64,000 nucleotides of DNA from Calliopsis andreniformis (GCF_051401765.1 NW_027480601.1:682001-746000), one strand, 5' to 3'; positions 1 through 13,386 are shown, counted from the stretch's first letter. The notes: generated from the letters alone by a model not told the origin. Made by a program: numbers and translations.

Positions 1-30
1 TCCTCAATCCTCAATCCTCAATACTCAATA

Positions 31-1008
31 CTCAACCATCAATCCTCAATTCTCAATACTCAATAGAATATCCTGAATTCTCAGTTTCCAATACTCAAAC
101 CTCAATCCTCAACCCTCAGCCCTCATCCTCAATCCTCAATCCTCAATCCTCAACCCTCAATATTCAATCCTCAATGCTCAATCCCCAATCCTCAGTCATC
201 AGTCCTCAAACCCCAATCCTAAACCGTCAGCCCTCATCCTCCATCCTCAATCCTCAACATTCAATCCTCGATACTCAATCCTCAATCCTCAATCCTCAGT
301 CCTCAAACCTTAATCCTGAATCCTCAATCCTGAATCCTCAAACCTCAATACACAATCTTCAATCCTCAATACTCCACCTTCAATCCTCAATCCTCAATAC
401 TCAATCCTCAATCCTCAATCTTCAATCCTCAGTCCCCAATCCTCAATATTCAAATCTCAATCCTCAATCCTCAATCCTCAATCCTCAATCTTCAATCCTC
501 AATACTCAATCTTCAACCCTCAATCCTCAATCCTCAATCCTCAATCCTCAATCCTCAATCCTCAATCCTCAATCTTCAATCCTCAATACTCAAGCCTCAA
601 TCCTCAATCCTCAATCCTCAATCCTCAATCCTTAATCATCAATCCTCAATCTTCAATACTCAATCCTCAATCCTCAATCCTCAATCCTCAATACTCAACC
701 ATCAATCCTCAATTCTCAATACTCAATAGAATATCCTGAATTCTCAGTTTCCAATACTCAAACCTCAATCCTCAACCCTCAGCCCTCATCCTCAATCCTC
801 AATCCTCAATCCTCAACCCTCAATATTCAATCCTCAATGCTCAATCCCCAATCCTCAGTCATCAGTCCTCAAACCCCAATCCTCAACCGTCAGCCCTCAT
901 CCTCCATCCTCAATCCTCAACATTCAATCCTCGATACTCAATCCTCAATCCTCAATCCTCAGTCCTCAAACCTTAATCCTGAATCCTCAATCCTGAATCC
1001 TCAATCTT
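31..1008. repeat. 663-bp tandem duplication
   Basis: About 31-340 and 694-1,003 match almost base for base, both running from an M1 module through the Ser-rich hexamer junctions to the paired TGAATCC units. The copies part at about 340/1,003, where the second runs into an M2 module. The period, 663, is 5 modulo 7. This agrees with two 6-bp units (near 118 and 231) lying within one period. Confidence 0.85.
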
Positions 1009-3216
1009 CAGCCCTCAGTCCTCAACAATCAGTTGTCAATCCTCAATCCTCAATAGAATATCATCAATTCACAGTTTTCAATACCCAATACTCAATCTGC
1101 AATCTTCAAATCTCAATCCACAAACATCAATTCTCATAACTCAACTCTCAACACTCCGTCCCCAATCCTCAATTTCCAATCCTCAATCGTCAATCCTCAA
1201 TCCTCAATCCCCAATTTTCAATCCTCAATCCTCAATACTCAATCTCCAATCCTCAATCCTCAATCCTCCATGCTCAACCCTCAATCCTCAAGGGTCAATC
1301 CTCAATCCTCAATTCTCAACCCTCAATCCTCAGTCCTCAAACCTCAATCCCGAATCCTCAACCCTGAATCCTCAATCTTCAGCACTCAGTCCTCAAAAAT
1401 CAATTGTCAATCCTCAATCCTCAACAGAATATTCTCAATTCACAGATTTCAATACTCAATCCCAATTCTTCAATCTTCAAATCTCAATCCACAAACACCA
1501 ATTCTCATCACTCAACCATCAACACTCAGTCCTCAATCTTCAATCCTCAATCCTCAATCCTCAAGCTTCAATCTTCAATCCTCAATTCTCAATCCTCAAT
1601 ACTCAATCCTCAAATCTCAATCCTCAACCCTCAGTCCTCGTCCTCAATCCACAACCCTCAATCCTCAATCCTCGATGTTCAATCATCAATATTGAATCTT
1701 CAATACTATCCTCAATCCTCAATCCTCAATCCTCAATCCTTAATGTTCAATCCTCAATACCCAATCATCAATCTTCAATCCTCAATCCTCAACCCACAAT
1801 CCTCAATCCTCAATCCTCAGTCCTCAGTCCTCAAACCTCAATCCAAAATTCACAATCCTGAATCCTCAATCTTCAGCCCTGAGTCCTCAACAATCAGTTG
1901 TCAATCCTCAACCATCAATAGAATATCCTCAATTCACAGTCTTCAATACTCAATACTCAATCTGCAATCTTCAACTCTCTATCCACAAACATCAATTCTC
2001 ATCACTCAACCCTCAACACTCAGTCCCCAATCCTCAATCTTCATTCCTCAATCCTCAATCCTCAATCCTCAATACTCAACCTTCAATCCTCAATACTCAA
2101 TATTCAATACTCAATCCTCAATCCTGAATCCTCAATCCTCATTCCTCAATCGTCAATCCTCAATCCTCAATACTCAATCCTCAATCCTCAATGTTCAATC
2201 CTCATTACCCAATCCTCAATCTTCAATCCTCAATCCTCTGTCCTCAAACCTCTATCCTGTATCCTCAATCCTGAATCCTCAATCTTCAGCCCACAGTCCT
2301 CAACAATCAGTTGTTAATCCTCAATCCTCAATAGAATATCATCAATTCACAGTGTTCAATACTCAGTTTTCAATCTGCAATGTTCAAATCTCTGACCACA
2401 AACATCAACTCTCATCACTCAACCCTCAACACTCAGTCCCCAATCCTCAATATTCAATCCTCAATCCTCAGTCCTGAATCGACAATCCTCAACTTTCAAT
2501 CCTCAATACTCAATCCTCAATTCTCAATCCTCGATTGTCAATCTTCAATCCTCAATACTCAATCCTCAATCCTCTGTCCTCAGTCCTCAAACCTCAATCC
2601 TCCGCCCTCAGCCCTCATCGTCAATCCTCAATCCTCAATCCTCAATTTTCAATCCTCAATAATCAATCTTCAATCCTCAATCGTCAATCCTCAATTCTCA
2701 ATCCTCAATCGTCAGTCTTCAGTCCTCAATACTCAATCTTCAATCCTGAATCCTCAATCCTCAATCCTCAATCCTCAATCCTCATTCTTCAATCCTCAAT
2801 ACCCAATCCTCAATCTTCAATCCTCAATCCTCAATCCTCAATTCTCAATCCTCAATCCTCAGTCCTCAGTCCTCAAACCACAATCCTCAACCCTCAGCAC
2901 TCATCCTCATTCCTCAATCCTCAACCCTCAGTCCTCCGTCCTCAAACCTCAAACCTCAGCCCTCAGACCTCATCCTCAATACTCAATCCTCAATCCTCGA
3001 TCCTCAATCTTCAATCCTCAATACTCAATCTTCAATCCTCAATCCTCAGTCCTCAAACCTCAATTCTGAATCCTGAATACTCAATCTTCAATCCTCAATC
3101 CTCAGTCCTCAATACTCTACCATCAATCTTCAATCCTCAATCCTCAATGCTCAATACTCAATCCTCATTCTTCAATCCTCAATACCCAATCCTCAATCTT
3201 CAATCCTGAATCCTCA

Positions 3217-4848
3217 ATGCTCAATTCTCAATCCTCAATCCTCAACCCTCAATATTCAATCCTCAATACTCAATCTTCAATCCTGAATCCTCAATCCTCA
3301 GTCATCAATTCTCAATCTTCAATTCTCAATTGTGAATCCTCACTCCTCAATCCTCAATCCTCAATCCTCGTTCCTCAAACCTCAATCCTCAACTCTCAGT
3401 CCTCATTCTCAATTCTCAATGCTCAATTCTCAATCCTCAATCCTCAATCCTCAATCCTCAATCCTCAGTCCTCAGTCCCGAAACCACAATCCTCAACCCT
3501 CAGCCCTCATCCTCATTCCTCAATCCTCAACCCTCAGTCCTCCGTCCTCAAACCTCAAACCTCAGCCCTCAGACCTCATCCTCAATACTCAATCCTCAAT
3601 CCTCAATCCTCAATCTTCAATCCTCAATCCTCAATCCTCAATCCTCAATCCTCAATCCTCAATCCTCAATCCTCAGACCTCAAACATCAATGTGCAACCC
3701 TCAGTCCTCGTCCTCAATCCAGAAACCTCAATCCTCAATCCTCAATCTTCAATCATCAATATCCAATCTTCAATCCTCAAACCTCAATCCTCAATCCTCA
3801 ATCCTCAAACCTCAATCTTCAATCCTCAATCCTCAATCCTCAATTCTCAATCCTCAATCTTCAATCCTCAATACTCAATCTTCAATCCTTAATCCTCAAT
3901 CCTCAATCCGCAATTCTCAATCTTCAATCATCAATACTCAATGTTCAATCCTCAACCCTCAATACTCAATGTTCAATCCTCATTCTTCAATCCTCAATAC
4001 CCAATCCTCAATCTTCAATCCTCAATCCTCAATCCTCAGTTCGCAATCCTCAATCCTCATTCCTCAGACCTCAGGCATCAATGCTCAAGCCACAGTCCTC
4101 GTCCTCAATCCACAACCCTCAATCCTCAATCCTCAATCTTCATTCATCAATATTCAACCTTCGATCCTCAATCCTCAATCCTCAATACTCAATCCTCAAT
4201 CCTCAATGTTCAATCCTCATTACCCAATCCTCAATCTTCAATCGTCAATCCTCAATCTTCAATCCTCAATCCTCGGTCCTCAAACCTCAATCCTGTATCC
4301 TCAATCCTGAATCCTCAATCTTCAGCCCACAGTCCTCAACAATCAGATGTCTATCCTCAATCCTCAATAGAATAACATCAATTCACAGTGTTCAATACTC
4401 AGTTTTCAATCTGCAATGTTCAAATCTCTGTCCACAAACATCAATTCTCATCACTCAACCCTCAACACTCAGTCCCCAATCCTCAATAGTCAATCCTCAA
4501 TCCTCAGTCCTCAATCGACAATCCTCAACCTTCAATCCTCAATACTCAATCTTCACTCCTCAATCCTCAATCCTCAATCCTCAATTCTCAATCCTCGATT
4601 GTCAATCTTCAATCCTCAATACTCAATCCTCATTCTGCAATCCTCAATACCCAATCCTCAATCTTCAATCCTCAGTCCTCAATCCTCAATTCTCAATCCT
4701 CAATCCTCAGTCCTCAGTCCTCAAACCCCAACCCTCAACCGTCAGCCCTCACCCTCCATCCTCAATCCTCAACATTCAATCCTCGATACTCAATCATCAA
4801 TCCTCAATCCTCAGTCCTCAAACCTTAATCCTGAATCCTCAATCCTGA
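3217..4848 (+). other. Longest open frame (543 codons), judged not a gene
   Basis: The frame encodes only imperfect repeats of a heptapeptide I-L-N-P-Q-S-S, interrupted near the end by the peptide version of the M2/M1 modules. Other frames overlapping the same bases are also open and encode the same peptide, for example 3,332-3,892, 3,690-4,310 and 3,941-4,375. That is expected because the 7-base unit reads identically in every plus frame. Its ATG comes from a single C-to-G change in one heptamer. There is no promoter, intron boundary, signal peptide or non-repeat domain. Stops in the array arise wherever TCAATCC mutates to TGAATCC, TTAATCC or carries AATAG. I see no sign of selection for coding; transcription or translation cannot be excluded from sequence alone. 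Confidence 0.85.
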
Positions 4849-5010
4849 ATCCTCAATCTTCAGCCCTCAGTCCTCAACAATCAATTGTCAATCCTCAATC
4901 CTCAATAGAATATCCTCAATTCACTGTTTTCAATACTCAATCCCCATTCTTCAATCTTCAAATCTCAATCCACAAACATGAATTCTCATCACTCAGCCCT
5001 CAACGCTCAG
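4843..5010. repeat. M2 module (type example)
   Basis: M2 is a diverged stretch of about 165 bp. In order it holds paired TGAATCC units, a CAGCCCTCAGTCC segment, the dyad ACAATCAATTGT, two plain heptamers, the core AATAGAATATCCTCAATTCA, TTTTCAATACTC, CTTCAAATCTC, CCACAAACAT, CTCATCACTCA and CACTCAGTCC. By hand I tallied about 45 copies, near these kb positions: 1.05, 1.43, 1.92, 2.33, 4.37, 4.90, 6.27, 6.99, 7.75, 8.10, 9.07, 9.80, 10.39, 11.30, 11.80, 14.15, 14.87, 15.63, 16.13, 16.92, 17.42, 19.47, 20.73, 22.38, 24.81, 25.03, 25.37, 26.93, 27.65, 28.46, 29.34, 29.67, 30.44, 31.65, 32.38, 37.07, 44.09, 51.11, 52.40, 53.39, 54.32, 56.81, 61.23, 61.55, 63.46. Some are partial. Confidence 0.85.
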
Positions 5011-5429
5011 TCCTCAATCGTCAATCCTCAATCCTCAATCCTCAATCCTCAATCCTCATTCTTCAATCCTCAATACCCAATCCTCAATCTTCAATCCTCA
5101 ATCCTCAATCATCAATTCCCAACACTCAATCCTCAGTCCTCAGTCCGCAAACCTCAATCCTCAAAACTCAGCCCTCATTCTCAATCCTCAATACTCAACC
5201 CTCAATCCTCTATATTCAATCCTCAATAATCAACCTTCAATCCTGATTCTACAATCGTCAATACCCAATCCTCAATCTTCAACCCTCAATCCTCAATCCT
5301 CAATTCTCAATCCTCAATCATCAATCCTCAGACCTCAAACATAAATACTCAGCCCTCAGTCCTCGTCCTCAATCCACAACCCTCAATCTTCAATCCTCAA
5401 TCCTCAATCCTCAATCCCCAGTCCTCAAT

Positions 5430-6075
5430 CTTCAATCCTCAATAATCAATCTCCAATCCTAGATCCTCAATCCTCAATCCTCAATCCTCAATCCTCAATC
5501 CTCAATCCTCAATCCTCAATCCTCAATCCTCAATCCTTAATCCTCAATCTTCAATCCTCAACCGTCCGTCCTCGTCCTCAATCCTCAACCCTCAATCCTC
5601 AATCCTGAATCTTCAATCATCAATACTCAATCTTCAATACTCAATCCTCAACCCTCAATCCTCAAGCCTCAATCTTCAATCTTCATGTCTCCATCCACAA
5701 ACATGAATTCTCATCACTCAACCATCAACACTCAGTCCTGAATCTTCAGTCCTCAATCCTCAATACTCAATCCTCAGTCCTCAGTCCTCAATCTTCAATA
5801 CTCAATCCTCCATCCTAAAATCCTCAATCCTCAATCCTCAATCCCCAATCCTCAATCTTCAATCCTCAATCCTCAATCCTCAAGCCTCGATCCTCAATCC
5901 TCAATCTTCAATCCTGAATACTCAATCTTCAATCCTCAATCCTCAATCCTGAATCCTCAATCCTCAATCGTCAGTCTTCAATCCTCAATACTCAATCATC
6001 AATCCTCAATCCTCAATCCTCAATCCTCAATCCTCATTCTTCAATCCTCAATACCCAATCCTCATTCTTCAGTCC
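5430..6075. repeat. E block, copy 1 of 3
   Basis: A block of roughly 0.65-0.7 kb that starts with an M3-like CCTAGATCC stretch. It passes a hexamer junction CTCGTC and a segment reading CATGTCTCC before the M1-type CCACAAACAT, and ends near a CATTCTTCAATCC unit. It carries an 8-bp unit, CTAAAATC, near 5,815, which shifts the heptamer phase by +1. This copy has GAATTC after CCACAAACAT where the others have CAATTC. Confidence 0.75.
5464..5537. repeat. Longest perfect heptamer run noticed (about 74 bp)
   Basis: About ten and a half consecutive perfect TCAATCC units lie here. Other long runs are near 7,515-7,583 and 33,861-33,918. Perfect runs beyond about eleven units were not seen anywhere, so the array is old enough, or mutated enough, that pure tracts stay short. 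Confidence 0.8.
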
Positions 6076-6149
6076 TCAATCCTCAATCCTCAATTCTCAA
6101 CGCTCAGCCCTCATCCTCAGTCCTCAATCCTCAATCCTCAGTCCTCAAT

Positions 6150-9100
6150 CTTCAATCCTCAATACTCAATCTTCAATCCTCAGTCCTCAAACCTTAATTC
6201 TGAATTCTCTACCCTGAATTCTCAATCTTCAGCTCGCAGTCCTCAACAATCAGTAGTCAATCCTCAATCCTCAATAGAATATCCTCAATTCACAGTTTTC
6301 AATACTCAATACTCAATCTGCAACCTACCAACCTCTATCCACAAACATCAATTCTCATCACCCAACCCTCAACACTCAGTCCTCAATGTTCAATCCTCAA
6401 TCCTCAATTCTCAATCTTCATTCCTCAATACTGAATCCTCAATACTCAATACACAATCTTCAATCCTCAATCCTCAATCCTCAATCCTCAATCCTCAATC
6501 CTCAATCCTCAATCCTCAATCATCAATCCTCAATTTTCAATACTCAATCCTCAATCCTCAATCCTCAATCCTCAATACTCAACCATCAATCCTCAATTCT
6601 CAATACTCAATAGAATATCCTGAATTCTCAGTATTCAATACTCAAACCTCAATCCTCAACCCTCAGCCCTCATCCTCCACCCTCAATCCTCAATCCTCAA
6701 ACCTCAACCTTCAATCCTCAATACTCAATCTTCGATCCTCAATCCTCAACCCTCAATCCTCAATACTCAATCTTCTATCATCAATACTCAATCTTCAATC
6801 CTCAATTCTCAATCCTCAATCCTCAACCCTCAATCCTCAATATTCAACACAAAACCATCAACCATCAATTCTCAATACTCAACCATCAATCCTCAATCCT
6901 CAGTCCTCAAATCTCAATTCCGAATCCTCAATCCTGAATGCTCAATCTTCAGCCCTCAGTCCGCAACAATCAATTGTCAAATCTCAATCCTCAATAGAAT
7001 ATCCTCAATTCACAGTTTTCAATACTCAATCCCCAATCTTCAATTTTCAAATCTCAATACACAGACATCAATTCTCATCACTCAACTCTGAACACTCAGT
7101 CCTCGATCTTCAATCCTCAATCCTCAATCATCAATATTCAATCCTCCATACTCAATCGTCAATCCTCAATCCTCAATCATCAATCCTCAATCCTCAATCC
7201 TCAGTCATTAATCCTCAATCTTCAATACTCAATCCTCAATCCTCAATCCTCAATCCTCAATTCTCAATCCTCAAACATCATTCCTCAAACCTCAATCCTC
7301 AACCCTCAGTGCTCATCCTCCATCCTCAATCCTCAATCCTCAATCCTCAATCTTCAATCCTCAATACTCAACATTCGATCCTCAATCCTCAGTCCTCAAT
7401 CCTCAAACCTCAATCCTCAGTCCTCAATCCTCAATCCTCAATCCTCATACCTCAATCCTCAACCGTCAGTCCTCGTCCTCAATCCTCAATATTCAATCAT
7501 CAATAATCAGTCTTCAATCCTCAATCCTCAATCCTCAATCCTCAATCCTCAATCCTCAATCCTCAATCCTCAATCCTCAATCCTTAATGTTCAATCCTCA
7601 ATACCCAATCATCAATCTTCAATCCTCAATCCTCAACCCACAATCCTCAATCCTCAATCCTCAATCCTCAATCCTCAGTCCTCAAACCTCAATCCAAAAT
7701 TCACAATCCTGAATCCTCAATCTTCAGCCCTGAGTCCTCAACCATCAATAGAATATCCTCAATTCACAGTCTTCAATACTCAATACTCAATCTTCAACCC
7801 TCAATCCTCAATCCTCAATCCTCAATCCTCATTCTTCAATCCTCAATCTTCAATCCTCAATACTCAATCTTCAATCCTCAATCTTCAATCTTAAGTCCTC
7901 AATCCTCATTCTCCAATCCTCAACAACCAATCCTCAGTCTTCAATCCCAAATCCTCAATCCTCAATTCTCAATCCTCAATCCTCGATCCTCAGACTTCAA
8001 ACATCAATACTCAGCCCTCAAACCTGAATCCCGAATCCTCAAACCTGAATCATCAATCTTCAGCCCTCAGTCCTCAACAATCATTTGTCAATCCTGAATC
8101 CTCAACAGAATATCCTCAATTCACTGTTTTCAATACTCAATGCTCAATCTGCAATCTTCAAATCTCTATCCACAAACATCAATTCTAATCACTCAACCCT
8201 CAACACTCAGTCCTCAATGTTCAATCCTCAATTCTCAATTCTCAATCTTCAATCCTCAATCCTCAACCCTCAATCCTCAATCCTCAACCCTCAATCTTCA
8301 ATCTTCAATCCTCAATCCTCAATCTTCAACCCCAAATCCTCAATCCTCCATCTTGAATCCTCAATCCTCACTCCTCAATCTCCAATCCTCAATACTCATC
8401 CATCAATCCTCAATTCTCAATCCTCAATCCTCAATGTTCAATCCGCAATACCCAATCCTCAATCTTCAATACTCAATCCTCAATCCTTAATCATCAATCC
8501 TCAATCTTCAATCATCAACCCTCAATCTTCAATACTCAATCGTCAATCCTCAATCCTCAATCCTCAATCCTCAATACCCAACCATCAATCCTCAATTCCC
8601 AATACTCAATAGAATATCCTGAATTCTCAGGATTCAATACTCAAACCTCAATCCTCAACCCTCAGCCCTCATCCTCCATCCTCAATCCTCAATACTCAAT
8701 CCTCAATCTTCAACCCTCAATACTCAATCTTCAATCCTCAATCCTCAATCCTCAATCCTCAATCCTCCATCCTCAATATTCCACACACAACCCTCAACCA
8801 TCAATCCTCAATACTCAACCATCAATCCTCAATTCTCAATACTCAATAGAGTATCCTGAATTCTCATGGTTCAATACTCAATCCACAATTTTCAATAATC
8901 AAATCTCAATCCTCAAACATCAATTCTCAACACTCAATCCTCAACACTCAGCCCTCTCTCTTCAATCCTCCATCCTCAATCCTCAAACCTCAATCACGAA
9001 TCCTCAATCCTGAATCCTCAATCTTCAGCCCTCAGTCCTCAACAATCAATTGTCAATCCTCAATCCTCAATAGAATATCCTCAATTCACTGTTTTCAATA

Positions 9101-12100
9101 CTCAATCCCCATTCTTCAATCTTCAAATCTCAATCCACAAACATCAATTCTCATCACTCAGCCCTCAACGCTCAGTCCTCAATCGTCAATCCTCAATCCC
9201 CAATCCTCAATCTTCAATCCTCAATCCTCAATCCTCAATCCTCAATACTCAATCCTCAATCTTCAATCCTCAATACTCAATATTCAATCCTCAATCCTCA
9301 ATCCTCAATCCTCAATCCTCAATCCTCAATCCTCAGTCATCAAACCTCAATCCTCAACCCTCAGTCCTCATCCTCAATCCTCAATCCTCAATCCTAAATC
9401 CTCAATCTTCAATCCTCAATCCTCAATCCTCAATCCTCAATCCTCAATCCTCAATCCTCAATCCTCAATCTTCAATCCTCAATACTCAATCGTCAAGCCT
9501 CAATCCTCAATCCTCATTCTTCAATCCTCAATCCTCAATACTCAATCCTCAATCTTCGATGCTCAATACACAATATTCAATCCTCAATCCTCAATCCTCA
9601 ATTCTCAATCCTCAACCCTCAGCCCTCATCCTCAATCCTCAATTCTCAATCCTAAATCCTCAATCTTCCATCCTCAATACTCAATCTTCAATCCTCAATC
9701 CCCTGTCCTCAAACCTCAATTCTGAATCCTCAATCCTGAATCCTCAACCTTCAGCACTCAGTCCTCAACAATCAGATGTCAATCCTCAATCCTCAATAGA
9801 ATATCCTCAATTCACAGTTTTCAATACTCAATACTCAAACTGCAATCTTCAAATCTCTATTCACAAACATCAATTCTCATCACTCAACCCTCAACACTCC
9901 GTCCCCAATCCTCAAACTTCAATCCTCAATCCTCAATCCTCAATCTTGAATCCTCAATCCTCAATCCTCAATCCTCAATCCTCAATCCTCAATCACCAAT
10001 CCTCAATCTTCAACACTCAAGCCTCAATCCTCAATCCTCAATCCTCAATCCTCAATCTTCAATCATCAATCCTCAATCTTCAATACTCAATCCTCAATCC
10101 TCAATCCTCAATCCTCAATACTCAACCATCAGTCCTCAATTCTGAATACTCAATAGAATATACTGAATTCTTAGTATTCAATACTCAAACCTCAATCCTC
10201 AACCCTCAGCCCTCATCGTCCATCCTCAATCCTCAATCCTCAAACCTCAATCCTCAATCGTCAATCCTCAACTTTCAATACTCAACCATCAAACCTCAGT
10301 CCTCAAACCTCAATCACGAATCCTCAATCCTGAATCCTCAATCTTCAGCCCCCAGTCCTCAACAATCAATTGTCAATCCTCAATCATCAATAGAATATCC
10401 TCAATTCATTGTTTTCAATACTCAATCCCCATTCTTCAATCTTCAAATCTCAATCCACAAACATCAATTCTCATCACTCAGCCCTCAACGCTCAGTCCTC
10501 AATCGTCAATCCTCAATCCCCAATCCTCAATCTTCAATCCTCAATCCTCAATCCTCAATCCTCAATCCTCAATCTTCAATCCTCAATACTCAATATTCAA
10601 TCCTCCATCCTCAATCCTCAATCCTCAATCCTCAATCCTCAATCCTCAGTCTTCAAACCTCAATCCTCAACCCTCAGCCCTCATCCTCAATCCTCAATCC
10701 TCAATCCTCAATCCTAAATCCTCAATCTTCAATCCTCAATCCTCAATCCTCAATCCTCAATCCTCAATCCTCAATCCTCAATCTTCAGTCCTCAATACTC
10801 AATCGTCAATCCTCAATCCTCAATCCTCAGTCCTCAAACCTCAATCCTGAATCCTCAATCCTGAATCCTCAATCCTGAATCCTCAATCTTCAATCCTCAA
10901 TACCGAATCCTCAATCTTCAATCCTCAATCCTCAATCCTCAATTCTCAATCCTCAATCCTCAATCCTCAGACTTCAAACATCAATACTCAACCCTCAGTC
11001 CTCGTCCTCAATCCACCACCCTCAATCCTCAATCCTCAATCTTCAATCATTAATATTCAATCTTCAATCCACAATCCTCAATCCTCAATCCTCAATCCTC
11101 AACCCTCAATCCTCAACGTCCAATCCTCAATACCCAATTCTCAGACTTCAATCCTCAATCATCAATCCTCAATCCTCAATCCTCAATCCTCAATCCTCAA
11201 TCCTCAGTCCTCAAACCTCAATCCTGAATCCTCAATCCTGAATCCTCAATCTTCAGCCCTGAGTCCTCAACAATCAGTTGTCAATCCTCAATCCTCAATA
11301 GAACGTCCTCAATTCACAGTTTTCAATACTCAATAGTCAATCTGCAATCTTCAGATCTCTATACACAAACACCAATTCTCATCACTCAACCCTCAATACT
11401 CAGTCCCCAATCCTCAATCTTCAATTGTCAATCCTCAATCCTCAATCCTCAATCTTAATTTTCAATCCTCAATACTCAATCTTCAATCCTCAATCCTCAA
11501 TCCTCAATCCTCAGTCCTCAACCCTCAATCCTCAATCCTCAATCGTCAATCTTCCATCCTCAATACTCAATCTTCAATCCTCAATCATCAATCCTCAATC
11601 CTCAATCCTCAACCCTCAATCCTCAATCCTCAATCCTCATTCTTCAATCCTCAATACCCAATCCTCAATCTTCAATCCTCAATCCTCAATCCTCAATTCT
11701 CAATCCTCATTCCTCAGTCCTCAGTCCTCAAACCTCAATCCTCAACCCTGAGCCCTCATCCTCAATCATCAATCCTCAATCCTCAATCGTCAATAGAATA
11801 TCATCAATTCACAGTTTTCAATACTCAATACTCAATCTGCAATCTTCAAATCTCTATTCACAAACATCAATTCTCATCACTCAACCCTCAACACTCCGTC
11901 CCCAATCCTCAAACTTCAATCCTCAATCCTCAATCCTCAACCCTCAATCCTCAATCCTCAATCTTGAATCCTCAATATTCAATCCTCAATCCTCAATCCT
12001 CAATCACCAATCCTCAATCTTCAACACTCAAGCCTCAATCCTCAATCCTCAATCCTCAATCCTCAATCTTCAATCATCAATCCTCAATCTTCAATACTCA

Positions 12101-12420
12101 ATCCTCAATCCTCAATCCTCAATCCTCAATACTCAACCATCAGTCCTCAATTCTGAATACTCAATAGAATATACTGAATTCTTAGTAGTCAATACTCAAA
12201 CCTCAATCCTCAACCCTCAGCCCTCATCCTCCATCCTCAATCCTCAATCCTCAAACCTCAATCTTCAATCATCAATACTCAATCTTCGATCCTCAATGCT
12301 CAACCCTCAATCCTCAATCCTCAATCCTCAGTCATGAATACTTAATCTTCAATACTCAGTCCTCAATCCTCAATCCTCAATACTCAATCATCAATCTTCA
12401 ATCCTCAACCCTCAATCCTG
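6150..12420. repeat. Large segmental copy, version 1
   Basis: From about 6,150 to 8,700 this matches about 14,030-16,720 (offset 7,880 up to about 7,840, then 8,027). From about 11,115 to 12,400 it matches about 16,740-18,030 (offset 5,624). The middle part, roughly 8.7-11.1 kb, is absent from the second copy. That middle part holds three M2 modules (9.07, 9.80, 10.39 kb) and shares variants with 26.6-28.1 kb and 31.4-32.8 kb, for example the CATCACGAATCC and CAATCCCCATTC forms. Confidence 0.8.
8776..8970. repeat. M1 module (type example)
   Basis: M1 is a diverged stretch of about 190 bp. In order it holds CACACAACCCTCAACCATC, the core AATAGA(A/G)TATCCTGAATTC (containing an EcoRI site), TCATGGTTCAATAC, CACAATTTTCAATAATCAAA, CAAACATCAATTC, CAACACTC and CCTCTCTCTTCAATCCTCC. 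I tallied roughly sixty positions across the window with a recognisable M1 core. Sub-forms read GTATCCTG, ATACTGAATTCTTAG or ATACCCTGAAATC. Its right half often resembles M2 (for example near 18.96-19.06 kb), so the two look like lineages of one ancestral module. Confidence 0.8.
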
Positions 12421-13001
12421 AATCCTCAATCCGCAGTCCTCAACCTTCAATCCTCAATACTCAACCATCAATCCCCAATTCTCAATACTCAATAGAATAC
12501 CCTGAAATCTCAGTTTTCAATACTCAATCCTCATTCTTCAATCTTCAAGTTTCCATCCACAAACATCAATACTCATCACTCAATCCTCAACACTCAGTCC
12601 TCAATCTTCAATCCTCAATCCTCAATACTCAATCCTCAATCCTCAATCCTCAATCCTCAATTCTCAATCCTCAATCCTCAATCCTCAGACCTCAAACATC
12701 GATACTCAACCCTCAGTCCTCGTCCTCAATCCGCAACACACAATCCTCAATCCTCAATCTTCAATCATCAATATTCAATCTTCAGTCCTCAATCCTCAAT
12801 CCTCAATCCTCAATCCTCAATCCTCAATACCCAACCATCAATCCTCAATTCCCAATACTCAATAGAATATCCTGAATTCTCAGGATTCAATACTCAAACC
12901 TCAATCCTCAACCCTCAATTCTGAATCCTGAATACTAAACCTTCAATCCTCAATCCTCAGTCCTGAATACCCTACCATCAATTTTCAATCCTCAATCCCC
13001 A

Positions 13002-13386
13002 ATGCTCAATCCTCAATCCTCATTCTTCAATCCTCAATACCCAATCCTCAATCTTCAATCCTCTATCCTCAATGCTCAATTCTCAATCCTCAATCCTCAG
13101 ACCTCAATCTTCAATCTTCAATACTCGATCTTCAACCCTCAATCCTCAATCCTCAGTCATCAATCCTCAATCCTGAATCCTCAATCTTCAATCCTCAATA
13201 ATCAATCTCCAATACTAGATCCTCAATCCCCAATCCTCAATCCTTAATCCTCAATCTTGAATTCTCAATCCCCAGTCCTCAATCTTCAATCCTCGATGCT
13301 CAATCCTCAATCCTCGATCCTCAGTCCTCAATCCTCAATCCTCAATCCTCAAACCTCAAACCTCAACCGTCAGTCCTCGTCCTCAA
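13002..13386. repeat. 385-bp block, copy 1 of 9
   Basis: The block starts CAATGCTCAATCC (one T upstream of the ATG-like triplet) and holds a CATTCTTCAATCC unit, TCTATCCTCAATGC, an M3-like CAATACTAGATCC, CTTGAATTCTCAATCCCC, and ends at a CTCGTC hexamer junction. This copy is followed by a segment about 112 bp shorter than in copies 2 and 3, and by CAAATGTCAACCC where they have CAAATCTCAACCC. Confidence 0.85.

Larger units (their letters stand above)
1001..5400. repeat. M2-rich mosaic block
   Basis: This block holds about six copies of the M2 module, near 1.05, 1.43, 1.92, 2.33, 4.37 and 4.90 kb, separated by 0.3-2 kb of simple heptamer runs. The M2 copy near 1,427 is aberrant, reading CAACAGAATATTCTC in place of the usual core. 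No M3 module was seen here. The longest open frame of the window also falls in this block and is treated separately. Confidence 0.8.

Noticed and set aside
8776..8970. Transposon insertion at the M1 module
   Set aside because: M1 differs from the heptamer but keeps 7-bp phase and partial heptamer similarity; there are no terminal repeats, target-site duplications or coding remnants.
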